A stretch of DNA of 64,000 bases from the NCBI GenBank assembly GCA_030278955.1, contig JAOANR010000002.1, positions 29,808,057 to 29,872,056 on the forward strand, given 5' to 3'. This DNA is from Hygrophila difformis (lineage: Eukaryota; Streptophyta; Magnoliopsida; Lamiales; Acanthaceae). Shown in pieces: positions 21,206-33,020 of the stretch. How positions within the stretch are numbered: position 1 is the first letter of the stretch; each line of letters begins with the position of its first letter. The notes beneath the pieces are model-generated. The model did no database searches and was not told where the DNA came from. It saw only the letters and a program-made list of their open reading frames with translations. The position numbers and the translations under genes were made by a program.

Positions 21206-22103
21206 TATATTTTTTAGAGTTATTTTATTATTTTAAAGATAAAATGAGAATTGGAAGTTTGTTAGTGAGTCAAATAAATAATGGAATAGGGAGTAAATCG
21301 ACCTTGTGGTTTTAAGGTTCGAAACTTCGAATAAAAGGAACAAAGAAGTCCTAACTTGCATACCCCAACTGCTAAGCCCATTCCTCTCTGCTTTTTACTT
21401 ACTCGAAAACCCTTGCTCGGGGGTAATATTGCAAATTTGTTGTTTTAATAAAGGTTCAAGTTAATTTCAACCATCCATTTACAAAGTGTATCAACGGTGT
21501 GGGTGCAGTAACACCATCAAGAGACAAGGCCCTCGCATCCTAACACAAGCAAGTTGCAACCCTTGAAATGAAATCTTTTTTTTTTTTTTGGTAAACATTG
21601 ATACTTATATGTTGCAAAGATGTGTGGGAGCCCAAGCTACACAAATTACAAAGAAATAAAATCATATTTATCTCACTAAATTTTTTCATCCGAAATAAAA
21701 TAAAAATCAAATAAAAATTTGGCTTAAGATTGGAACCGTAAGAAGTAAAAGGGCAATGAAATTATATATATAATCTTAAAATCAAACAATGTAGAACAAT
21801 TGGAACTCTGCCATTTTATTCTTAAATTCAACATTAATTTTTTTTCTTTTTTTTTTCTAGTCTATACAGGCTAGAAAATGGGTGGTGGGAGCCAATGCCA
21901 CACAAATTATAAAGGAGCAAATGTGAGGGATAGGGGGTGCGTGGTGAATCGAATCTCTAACCTAGAGATTGGAAGTCAGGGAATTTGATCACTAGGGCAA
22001 GTCATTATCCCCAATATTAAAATTTTAAAATTCATCAAATGTTATTATATTAATATATATAATTTACATTTTTAACTTATAAACATTTAAAATATGTATT
22101 CAG
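21206..22103. other. Intergenic stretch with SINE-like pieces
   Basis: No gene is seen. A T run at about 21,581-21,590 is followed by sequence resembling the tail part of the SINE-like copy at 21,840-22,012 (GGGAGCC...CTACACAAATTA versus GGGAGCC...CCACACAAATTA). The rest is AT-rich. Confidence 0.45.
21840..22012 (-). mobile_element. SINE-like tRNA-derived repeat
   Basis: The minus strand has a tRNA-like head with a B-box-like AGATTCGATTC near 21,950 and a tail merging into the A run opposite the T run at 21,840-21,860. A similar unit is at 39,815-39,940. TSDs were not resolved. Confidence 0.45.
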
Positions 22104-22212
22104 GTATAACGGAAAGGCTCTACGACTAAAAGAAACCCTACGATGAGCTCTGAAACCTCTCCACCGCCCCTTACAGCCGCCATCTCCCCCACCGCCGCCT
22201 AACCAGAACCCT

Positions 22213-23083
22213 ATGAAACCTAGCACTGATTTTGATGATGCAGCAATGGCACGTCTTAGTGCCACTTTTATGGATGTTCTGGTGATTCAGCTACTGGGGA
22301 AACGGATCAGTCTGGGTACCATGCAATTATGTTTGGAACGTTTATGGAAACCTAAAGGCCACTTTAGGGTTCTTGATAGTGATAAGCGTTACTTCCTGGC
22401 GAAGTTCGGATCGGCGGAGGATCGGTGTCATACCCTATTTGATGGACCATGGTCACTCTTCGATCACCACTTGGCGGTAGCACCTTGGACGAAGGACATG
22501 ATGCTAATGCGCACATTATCACATGCACTTCGGTATGGGTTCGGTTTCCAGGCTAGACCCCATGTATTATGAGGAGGAAGCAATGACTCTGATTGCTAAA
22601 TTGGTAGGTAAACCAATGCGTGTCGACATTAACACCAAAGAATTGAATAGAGGTCGATTTGCACGCGTTTGCGTCGAAATCGATATGGCCAAACCAGTTA
22701 TTGGTAAAATACGAGTGTCGAAGTGTTGGCTGCCAGTGGCTTATGAGGGCCTGCACCACATATGTACATGTGGGAGGTTCCGCTTCAATCTGGAGGAATG
22801 CATGCATCAAGGGCATCATGCTGCGGCTCCTCCATCACCTGTGACGACGCCAGCACCGGCCACAGACGATGGAGAGGGCTTCAGTGAGAAGAATTTGCAA
22901 GATACTCGGGATCGTCAATTAGATTTGGATCCTAAATCTTGGGATCCTGATTCGGTTGATAGGATGGAAACTCAATCCTGTATTCAGAAAAGTCCGGATA
23001 CGCCAAATCACACGTATAAGGAAAATATATCTTACGATAGGCCACTTGCAAGGACTGGGACCAAGGCTCCTAATGAAGACTAG
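22213..23083 (+). pseudogene. LINE-L ORF1-like region (DUF4283 and CCHC zinc knuckle)
   Basis: The first frame (from 22,213) carries LVIQLLGKRISLGTMQ and FDGPWSLFDHHLAVAPW, typical of DUF4283. A one-base shift near 22,545 moves to the frame with LDPMYYEEEAMTLIAKLVG and a knuckle-like HICTCGRFRFNLEEC near 22,760-22,800. The knuckle lacks its histidine and one spacer residue, so zinc binding is doubtful. The protein would coat LINE RNA. Confidence 0.75.
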
Positions 23084-23576
23084 CCTATTGCGACCCACGG
23101 TGAGTGGATTCGGGTATACGCCCGCCAAGGCAACCTCGACGCGATGGGCAGCAGGGTAAGGCGATTTTTCAGGATCCTACAAATTATCAGGAGGACAGAC
23201 GAATGGTGGGTGGAGGCGTGAAAGAAAAATTGAAAGGAGTAGTAGTGCCTGAAGAAAATCAGGAAGGTTCGGATAATGATGCCAGACGCTCCAAACTTAA
23301 GAGACCGCTTCGTTTCTTGGTACAAGGACAGACGTCGAGGCCGAATAATGGACAATTTTCTCAAGTTGCTGAAAATCAGAATTCTTTTCAAGCTTTAGTT
23401 GATTAAAGGTCTGAGATGGATACTGATAAGCCAGAGGCTGGATCAAAAGATCAATCTGATCGGGTTGATCGATGATTGAGTTCCAAGATTATGCTATCCA
23501 AGCATAGAATGTCTGTGGCGCCATGCATAAGAATACTCATCGCCACTTGGTAGATGTACTACATGGGACTTCGCCT

Positions 23577-24406
23577 TCTCTTGTAATTATCATGGAGCCC
23601 AGAGGCTCCTTCCTTCGAGTCTAAGCATTATTATATAGATGCAATTATGAAGCTATTTATATCCATGTGTGTGTTGGCCAATATGGGGGCTTGTGGGTCC
23701 TTCAGCGTATTGGTACGCCAATGACATATTCTGTTATTTCGATTCATCCTCAAATATCACACCGCGGGTGACTAAGGGTCATACTACTTGGCCTATATAT
23801 GCGAATTATGCCTACCCTTGTGTCAGGGAACGGATGGGGGACTGGAACCATATGCGGCTGCTCAGGAATATGGTAAATGGGCCATGGTTGGCAATTGGGG
23901 ACTGGAATTAGGTGCTTTATATGTCGGATATTGGTGGTATGGCATATGATGATCGCAGATGCCAGGTGTTTCGTGATATGCTTGATGATTGTAAACTCCA
24001 CAATGTCTATACAACTGGGGATGCTTTTAGATGGCAACGAAACAATTCGGGTGGTCCACTAGCACGTAAAAGACTTGATCGAGCTATGCCAAATGTGGCT
24101 TGGGCGAATATGTTTCTGAATGGTTTTGTCGAAGTTCTACATAGGAGATCATCAGATCGCAGTGGCCTACTTTTGAGATGTTTCCGGAGGATTGGGGACC
24201 AAGGGATGCGACCTTTTCATTGGAAGAAAGCTTGGACCTCCCATCCAAATTACAAGCACGTGGTTGAATCTGCATGGCATAATGGTGGTAAGTCTATTTA
24301 TGAAAAATGCAATCAAATTAAGGAGTCATCTTGCATTTTAATAAATATACGTTTGGGCACATCCGGTGTCGTAAAAATCATTAGCTTCGCAGATTGGCGG
24401 GCATAA
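23577..24406 (+). pseudogene. LINE-L endonuclease (EEP) remnant
   Basis: Minimally conserved apurinic-type endonuclease blocks are present: WLAIGDWN near 23,890-23,910 (usual GDFN), followed by an in-frame TAG, GDAFRWQRNNSGG, ARKRLDRAMPN, and SSDRSG where active enzymes have SDH. Loss of this His and the stop codon make the nicking activity implausible. Confidence 0.7.
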
Positions 24407-24513
24407 GGAGGGCCCTTGTGCAGGTTGACTCTGCCTTTCTTGTGTTATTTGAGCTAAAACTTTCTCAAGATCTGGATTTGGTTCTTCAACATGAAGAAAT
24501 GCTATGGGAACTC

Positions 24514-25936
24514 TAAAGCCTGGGATAAATGGGTTCGGCAAGGTTAATGAGAATATGCATTATGTCCATGGCCAAACCCTAATTCGCAGAAGGAAAAGTG
24601 CAATTGTTGGATTGGATATTAAAGGACAATGGGTAATGGATGATGCGATGTTGCGGAACCATGCAACATCTCACTTATGCTCCCTATTTGCTGCATCTCC
24701 GCGGCCTGCAGGCACGCGTAGCAACCTGTCTCGCCTTTCTCTTCTGGATGGTTCCTCGGTTTTGGATCAGGAAGTCGATAGGGATGAGGTGGAAGCTGCG
24801 GTTAAGGCCATTAGTAGCTTATTTGTTCTTGACCGAATGGTCTCCCGGCCTTATTTTATAAGAGATACTAGACTGACGTGGGGGAGGATATGATAAATTT
24901 GTGCAAGAGGCGATGCGGAATGGCACCTTTGATGCATCCTTGGCTGAAACCTATATGTGTCTCATTCCAAAGCTGGAAGTCCCTAGGGAAATTCGTCATT
25001 CTCCCCCAATCAGCTTATGTAATGTTAGTTACAAGGTCTTGACCAAAGTATTGGTTAATCGCCTTTGACTTCTCTTATAGTCGTATATTGATCCTTACCA
25101 ATCTGCCTTCTTGACTGGACATGGAACTGTGGGAAATGCCATTATTCTTGAAGAAGTCTTGGTGGCTTTCAAAAATAAGTAGCGTCAGTCTCAGACTATT
25201 TTGTTAAAAATAGATCTAGAGAAGGCTTACGATAATATGGAATTGCCATCGGATTTCATTCGTATTGTGATGTTCTGTGTCTGATCTCCGAAATACTCCA
25301 TCATTTGGAATGGTTCATTACTGCTGCCTTTTTCTCAGGCCAAGGGGATTAGACAGGGGGATCCATTATCTCCTAATCTTTTCATTATTGTGATAGAGAA
25401 GTTGTCAAGAACCCTATGCGCTCGGGTAACAAACGGGAGTTTGCGTCCTTTTGTTCCAAGCCGCGCAGTGGCCCCTATATCTCATCTAATATTCGCAGAT
25501 GACTTGTTACTTTTTTCTGAAGCCACCCAGGAAAGTGTCCGTTGCATGGATAATGTGTTAAATGATTTTGCAGGACAGTCAGGACTTAAAATTAACCCTC
25601 AGAAGTCCATGACTCTTGCTTCGGCTCAGGTTCCCCCACATGTTGTTCAACAACTTTCGGCCATTTTGGATATTAATCTTACCTTGGATATTGGGAAGTA
25701 TCTTGGTTTTCCTACAGTGTCAGGGATGCCGCGTGCTCATCACTTTGGATGTGTAATCGAACAACAATATATGAAGATGAATTTTTGGAAGTGAGGGCTG
25801 CTCAACAAGGCAGGGTACCTTACATTGGCCCGGGCCGTCCTCTCTTCTGTTGCAACTTACCTCATACAGCTGCTGTGGTTTCCCTTTAGCATCTGTGAAA
25901 AAATTGACCAAGTGATCTGTCACTTTCTCTGGGCAC
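24514..25936 (+). pseudogene. LINE-L reverse transcriptase, duplicate copy A
   Basis: Starts at the EN-RT linker (KAWDKWVRQG-like) and runs past the RT catalytic FADD (codons 25,492-25,503) to FLWAQK. It carries numerous stops, including in the fingers region near 25,065-25,080 and at 25,180. The unit repeats 1,424-1,427 bp downstream with high identity. Confidence 0.8.
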
Positions 25937-27360
25937 AAAAAGCCAGGGATAAATGGGTTCGGCAAGGTTGATGGGAATATGCGTTATGTCCATAGCCAAA
26001 CCCTAATTCGCATAAGGAAATGTGCAATTGTTGGATTGGATATTGAAGGACAGTGGTTAATCGATGATGCAATGCTACGGAACCATGCAACATCTCACTT
26101 CTACTCCCTGTTTGCTGCATCTCCGCGGCCTGTAGGCACGCGCAGAAACCTGTCTTGCCTTCCTCATCTGGTTGGCACCTGGGTTTTTGATTCAGAAGTC
26201 GGTAGGGATGAGATGGAAGCTGCGGTTAAGGCCATTAGTAGCTTATCTGCTCCTGGACCGAATGGTCTCCCGACCTTATTTTATGAGAGATATTGGACTG
26301 AGGTGGGGGAGGATATGATAAAATTTGTGCAAGAGGCGACGTGGAATGGCATCTTTGATGCATCTTTGGCTGAAACCTATATGTGTGTCATTCCAAAGCT
26401 GGAAGTTCCTAGGGAAATTCGCCATTCTCGCCCAATCAACTTATGTAATGTTAGTTACAAGGTCTTGACCAAAGTATTGGTTAATCGCCTTCGACTTCTC
26501 TTAGAGTCGTACATTGGTCCTTACCAATCTGCCTTCTTGAATGGACGTGGAACGGTGGGGAATGCCATTATTCTTGAAAAAGTCTTCGTGGCTTTCAAGA
26601 TAAAGTAGCGTCGGTCTCAGACTATTTTGTTAAAAATAGATCTAGAGAAGGCTTACAATAAGATAGAATTGCCATCGGATTTCATTCGTATTGTGATGTT
26701 CTATGTCCGATCTCCGAAATACTCCATCATTTGGAATGGTTCATTACTGCCGCCTTTTCCTCCGGTCAAGGGGATTAGACAGGGGGATCCATTATCTTCT
26801 TATCTTTTCATTATTGTAATGGAGAAGTTGTCAAGAATCCTATGTGCTCGTGTAATAAATGGGAGTTTGTGTCCTTTTGTTCCAAGCCGCGCAGTGGCCC
26901 CTATATCTCATCTAATATTCGCGGATGACTTGTTATTTTTTTTTTTAAGCCACCCAGGAAAGTGTTCGTTGCATGGATAATGTGTTAAATGATTTTGTAG
27001 GACAGCCAGGACTTAAAATTAACCCTCAGAAGTCCACAGCTTTTGCCTCGGCTCAAGTTCCCCAACATGTTGTTCAACAACTTTCGGCCATTTTGGATAT
27101 TAATTTTACCTTGGATATTGGGAAGTATCTTGGTTTTCCTACAGTGTCAGGGATGTTGCGTGCTCATCACTTTGCATGTGTGATCGAACGGCTACATATG
27201 AAGATGAATTTTTGGAAGTGAGGGCTGCTTAACAAGGCAGGGTGCCTTACTTTGGCCCGGCCATCCTCTCTTCGGTTGCAACTTACCTCATGCAGCTTAT
27301 GTGGTTTCCCTCAATCATCTGTGAGAAAATTGACTAAGTGATCTGTCGCTTTCTATGGAA
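25937..27360 (+). pseudogene. LINE-L reverse transcriptase, duplicate copy B
   Basis: The second copy starts at ARDKWVRQG, immediately after the FLWAQK of copy A. It keeps longer open stretches: a 209-codon one with RPINLCNVSYKVLTKVLVNR and then KIDLEKAYNKIE, and GIRQGDPLSSYLFIIVMEKL leading to HLIFADDLLFFF (FADD codons 26,918-26,929). It continues into the authentic downstream LINE sequence (PRRMGGLGLRKSRNMN), so this copy is joined to the 3' half of the element. Confidence 0.8.
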
Positions 27361-28663
27361 GGACGGTTAAGGGCATGGAATTGGGATAAGTTTGCTAAGC
27401 CTCGACGTATGGGGGGGCTTGGATTAAGGAAAAGTAGGAATATGAACACTGTAATGCTCGGTAAAATATTTTTGGATGTCATGACCAATTCATCCAAGGT
27501 CAAGGCGGTGCTTATTCGAGTTAAATATGGCTGTGAATGAGGGTCTTTTCCGTCGAGATTGGCTGCTTCATCGACATACAGAGCCTTCCAGCGAGTAGCT
27601 CCATTTTTTCTTGAGGTATTCGTCTGAGATTGGGGAATGGTGATTGTAATTTTTGGTTCAGCAAGTGGCTGCCAAATGGTTCTATTGCTTCAGGCATTCC
27701 CTATGTTCATATATCTGATACTCTTCTACGAGTATGAGATGTGTTCATGGAGGATAGATGGTGTTAGGAGAAGCTTACTATTACAGTTCCCGTTGAAATC
27801 ATGGCAGAATTCCAAAGCTTTGGGCCATTATCTCTTCATGCGGCAATTTCAGATGGCGTGTTGGATGAGTGATACTAAGGGGACTTATTCTGTGACTTCA
27901 GTCTATGAATGGCTATTATCTCGTCGTGGCCTTTGTGTGGACTAGCTTTAGTCGTGGGTTTGGAAGCTTCCTTGCCTGCAGAAGATTAAATTGCTCATGT
28001 AGCTTTTTGTTAACAATGCCCTACCGATGAATTCCCTGATGTATTTAAGAGGTATGGCTGCTTGCCCAGCTTGTGCAATATGTTGTGCGGTGACTGAAAA
28101 TGGTTGGCATATGTTCTTTCAATGCGATTGGGCAAAAAATACTTGGCAAAGGATGGGGTTTCAGTGGCAATTGCCATCGCAGGTGGCCACTGATTTGCTA
28201 CCTTTTGTTTTACATAAATTATGTTGGAGATGGCCTGGGATTTGCTGGGCGAATTTATGGAATATCTGGAAAGGACGCTATACATTTTGGATGCATCGGG
28301 AAGCTGTTAATAGCCTTGTCACGGTAAGGCGGTCGCAGCACCTTGGCACTGCATTTGATCGAGCCTTTGCTCAACGCTGCAAAGCTGCTCAGTTGAGGCT
28401 GGTTTCTTGGAATCCTTATCGGCATGGGGGGATTTTATTGCATGTTGATGGAAGTTTTCTTGGGAATCCAGGTCCCGTTGGTTTTGGAGGTGTGCTTCGT
28501 ACTGGTGATGGCTAATGGATGGAGGGGTTTTTGGGCAATATTGGCACGACTTCTAATTTAATGGCTGAACTTTTTGGCATCTGGAGAGGTATTCGGGTTC
28601 TTCATCAAAAAGGGGTGGTCGAAGCGGCTTGTTTTTCTGACTCTCAAGAAGCCATTCGAACTC
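27361..28663 (+). pseudogene. LINE-L zf-RVT and RNase H (5' part)
   Basis: The zf-RVT block includes CPACAICCAVTENGWHMFFQC near 28,055-28,125, with Cys/His spacing of the type found after LINE RTs. The RNase H begins with LLHVDGSFLGNPGPVGFGG near 28,437. A stop follows at 28,513-28,515, then TSNLMAELFGIWRG and CFSDSQEAIRTL just before the Gypsy-D insertion. The D-E-D residues of RNase H are visible across the stop. Confidence 0.8.
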
Positions 28664-31600
28664 TGTCACACCCCGGATTTGATCACCCAGGCCAGGATGC
28701 CACCGCCATACCTCCCTAGCAAGACACGACTTTTCGAGCTTGATAGAGAGATGTAAGGCTATGGTTTTTCAGAATTTAAAGTATTTCAAACAGCCCATTC
28801 AATAACAGATAGTAAAAATCATTACATAATAGTATCTAAGTTGCAGCGGAATGAAATATTTAAATGTAGATATAGCAGCGGAAATATAGATAGGGCCAAC
28901 ACGGCCAAAACACGGGTTATACGGGCCCGTTATGTAAGTCATGTATAAAAACGAGAGTAAACGTTCCCAAAATCCCAATGCATGCTATGCTCATGTGTAA
29001 GCCTCATACTCTGAAAAGAAAGAGAGAGCAACGGTTTTGTCAGCATAAACATGCTGAGTAAGTTAACCCCTAGCATACAATAATGGGGTTTCAAAGCCTT
29101 TAATTATTTAAGAAAGAATTGACTTACATTTAGCACGATTGCATGCTCTATATAAATTAGCTCATCTAAATAATGGAATTTAATTGTATAAATTAAAGGT
29201 ATGAATCCCAAATGATCACAGATATAACATGCTATGCTCATGTGTAAGCCTCATACTCTGAAAAGAAAAAGAGAGCAACGGTTTTGTCAGCATAAACATG
29301 CTGAGTAAGTTAACCCCTAGCATACAATAATGGGGTTTCAAAGCCTTTAATTATTTAAAAAAGAATTGACTTACATTTAGCACAATTGCATGCTCTATAT
29401 AAATTAGCTCAACTAAATAACAGAATTTATTTGTATAAATCAAAGGTATGAATCCCAAATGATCACAGATATAACTTGCAAGGCGATTAAATAAATTGAC
29501 ATAAATTAATACACAATCTAACAATGGTTTAGTTTAAATCTCTTATAAATTTCTCATTTCATTTCTTTTACAGATCACCATCCGTTAGGGCTCTTATTTC
29601 CGCTAGCCGTACGCTTGGGCTCTTACGTCCACAAGTATCATGGTCAATATTTTACTAGGGTTATTACGTCCGCTAGCCAATACCATACTATCAATATTTC
29701 CGCTAGGGCTCTTACGTCCAATAGACATACACTTGGGCGCTTATGTCCACAAGCCGTAGACAACATTGATAGTATCCAGTTTAGTCATAAACCACAATGT
29801 ATTCAAAAGAATTTTCGTCTCTTGTTTACAAAGACCGATTTCAAAGATAGAGTTTTACAGTGTCACTGTTCATGCCTTCTTCGTTTTAAAATTCATCTCA
29901 AGGTCAATTGATTTAAAAATTTCACAGTAGTTCAAGAACATCCTAATGAACAACTTTCATGTTTCGAGTATTTCGAAATTAAGTGAGGAAGTATACAATT
30001 TTTGCAAAACATAAAATCTGTCCACTTTTCTAAAACAACGCACTGATTTTCAAAAGAGTTTTCGACATAGCAAACGACCTCCAGAATTTTATGAAATTTT
30101 ACAGGCACTTACGCGACACAAAAATAAACAAGTTTCATTATAGGAATTTTATGCAAAATCATAATGGTTTAAGTCAGATTAATGCATCAAATTCGGATTC
30201 AAAATCTGTCGACTTTTACATCAAGAACACAGTCTGTTCAAATCAAGTTTTGACTATACAAACCTTAATGAAAATGCACGAATATTTACAGGCATAATTT
30301 TAAGACAATTATCTACAACTTTTATGTTTATACCAAAGATTAGTTTTGACCAAAATTTATAGAAAAATGCATATCAAGTTCGATTATATACACTGTCATG
30401 AATTTCGAAAAAGTCATGCAATACAGAAAATGTCCGACGCGATTTGGGGTATCAAATCTTGATGAAACTTTATGAAATTTTATGGAGGTATTCATGACTT
30501 GTAGATCTACAAATTTTATGTTTAACACAAGTCCTAATTCGGCCTATATCAGAGGTCAAAATGGCTAACAAGATCGAAAGTCAAATCTGTCTAAGTACTC
30601 AGTTCGAAAAATATGCAGAAGAGTTCAGATTCTGGTTTCGGGCATCACACCTTAACGAAAAATTACGAAAATTTTACAGCTTGTAGATCTATGTCTTAAG
30701 AACACTTTTTATGTTTTGAGTTTTTTTGTTTGAAGAATTTTAAGGGTCCGAAAAAATCATCAAAAAATATTCTGTGCGTGTGAATCTCTTGTTGACAGAT
30801 TTTATTAAGTTTTCATTAGATCTTCATGTTCGGGTTAAATTTTAGCCACCAAAACCGTAGTAAGGATTAACTTACATGATATGAGTTCTAAACAGTCCTT
30901 AGGGCGTCCAGAATCTACGGATCGTCACGAACGGATCTCCTCAACACGATTCTTCCTCCTTTGGCCACGAATCGGAATCGAAAGGAGAAATCTAGAGTTA
31001 GATCGAATTTTCGTGTTCGAAAAATGAACGAAAACCTAACAACTACTTACCAACAATCTGGGAACCTCAAATCCTTGTTCTCCACGCCTCCTTGGTCGGA
31101 TTTCATCGTCGGAAAGTGATCGGAAGGCAAGAACTTGGTGGTTTTGGGTTTTGGAAGAAGTTTGGAGAGAATATGGAGTGTTGGGGGCTGCTAGGGTTTG
31201 TAGGTCGAAAATAATGAGCTCCAAGACCTCAAAATCCTTCCATATACTCCTTCTCTCGACCGGGATTGAGTTACCAAAGTCGGGGGTCGAAAATAAGGTA
31301 AGAAATCGTCGAAAACCGAAAGTTGATCGCACACTGTGATACGGCGCGGTGGTGGCGCGTTTTTCATCAAAATCGCGCGGAGACCGCGGGGCTCCGACCT
31401 GAGCTGCGGTCTGGGCTGGGCCGTGTGATCCGTCGGGCCTTTCCTCCTCTCTTTCGGGTTTCTATCATCCTACGTTTTCGGGCTCGAATTTTTGGGTCAT
31501 TCTCGAATTACGATTTCTATCCTAAATTTATTTCGACTTAAATTGATTTCGTATTTGAAATCTTGAATCCGTCGAGTCTGGATTCGTCGGCTTCGAATCC

Positions 31601-32168
31601 GTCGACCTTCGATTCCCTTGCAATGATTTATTTATTTAAATCATTTTCGACTTCACGGTTCTTGGAATTAAAATTCTTTTCTTTCTTGAATTTAATTCCA
31701 ATTCTTTGACTCGATTCATGGAATGTCTTCGGGCTTCCTTTCCCTCTTTTATTCCATTTTGAATTTTTGAATCCATCGGCGTTTCATTTCCGAGCAATAA
31801 TATATTGTGATAAATTATTTTCTTCTTCTCGGAGATATTTCGACCTTGATCGGATTAAGAAGAAAATTTTATTCCTTTGGACGCCGATAAAAATCTCGGG
31901 TATTACAGTCTACCCTCTTAAGAATCAACTTCGTCCCCGAAGTTGCGTGTTAGCTTTTCATGAGCTAAGAACTAAGGTCCTTTCGTTCATTATGTTTTTG
32001 TGATATTGTGTTATTGCGTTATTGTGTATTATTGTTTGACTGAACCCAGAATTGAAATTTCCAAGTTGCCTACATACCCTGTGAAGGGATCAAGTCATTA
32101 CGTAGTTTCAAAACAATTTGAATTTGTTTATTTATTGATTTGGGATACATAATATTCGGGTTGTTACA
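28664..32168 (-). repeat. Gypsy-D 3' LTR (left copy), with a 247-bp internal duplication
   Basis: Starts TGTCACACCCCGG and ends GTTGTTACA. It is about 254 bp longer than the other LTR because the block beginning CATGCTATGCTCATGTG is tandemly repeated (28,981 and 29,228). It contains short reiterated units around GGGCTCTTACGTCC at 29,581-29,760. Confidence 0.85.
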
Positions 32169-32261
32169 TCCTCCCCCCTTAAGATTACAGTTATTTCCTC
32201 ATAACTGCCTATGTATTATTCTCAAGTTGATAGCGTTCAAACGTTTATCAAATGTACGGAT

Positions 32262-32501
32262 CTACCCCTCTAGATTGGCAGGATCCTCTTGCCCATCATA
32301 GTGTGGTGGTTGATAAGGATTCACTAACGCTAGGTAGTTGATTCGAGCTACGGGCGGAGGTACTGCTTGTGCCCTATGCACCTCAGCATTTCCTAATGCT
32401 ACAAGAATTTCCTCTACAGTCTTTAAACGTTCCTCCATATTGTTGGGCACATGAGACACTCGTTCTCCTAGGTTCTGAGGAGTCTCATTGTTGTTGGGCA
32501 C
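32262..32501 (-). pseudogene. Gypsy-D gag stub
   Basis: A 79-codon ORF containing VEEILVALGNAEVHRAQ and NYLALVNPYQPPHYDG. The same region of Gypsy-E gag reads IEEVLIALGNAQVNQGQ and NYLAMVNPYQPPHYAG. The ORF stops just before the capsid domain would start, so no functional Gag is made. It shows which lineage the element derives from, and the retained segment may overlap packaging or splice signals. Confidence 0.75.
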
Positions 32502-33001
32502 GCTAAATATAAGTGATCAAGATCTAGGACTAAGGCAAAGTTAGTTTTTAGCAAGCGCTCCTAAGTCAAGTCATGTCGAATTCTAATATAGGAGTATTTC
32601 TTAACGCCGACAATTCACATAAAAAGAGTTAGTGCAATTATGTATGTATGCATATGTAATCCCCCAATAAAATTTCATTTATGCATGCATTTATTTATCC
32701 ATGGATTTTTTTTAAAAAAAATTATGCCATGGATAATTTAAAGACAAGGATAAAATATTTGGACCACTATATTGGACCAAAAATAATAAATTTTTGGGCT
32801 AAAGAAAAATATTGGGCTAAGTAAGAATTTTGGGCTAAAAATTTTTGGGCTCAAAAATTTAGGATTTTAATAATAAGTAAATGATTGGGCCAAAAAACTT
32901 GGGCTCAAAATAATAATGATAGTTAAAAATAATGGTTTTAAAAGTAATACTAGTTTTTAAAATAATAGTTTAAAATTAATAATACTAGCTTTAAAAATAT
33001 T
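32502..33001 (-). other. Gypsy-D internal leader, non-coding
   Basis: Between the primer-binding site and the gag stub. The plus strand has a low-complexity part rich in TTTTGGGCTAAA/AATAATA words at about 32,770-33,000. No coding sequence is seen. Confidence 0.5.
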
Positions 33002-33020
33002 CCGGTCTCTGATACCACTC

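Noticed and set aside
33002..33017. tRNA-Met-like sequences at 8,951, 20,060, 33,002 and 45,307
   Set aside because: Each is 12-17 nt and adjoins an LTR, which makes it a primer-binding site rather than a tRNA gene.
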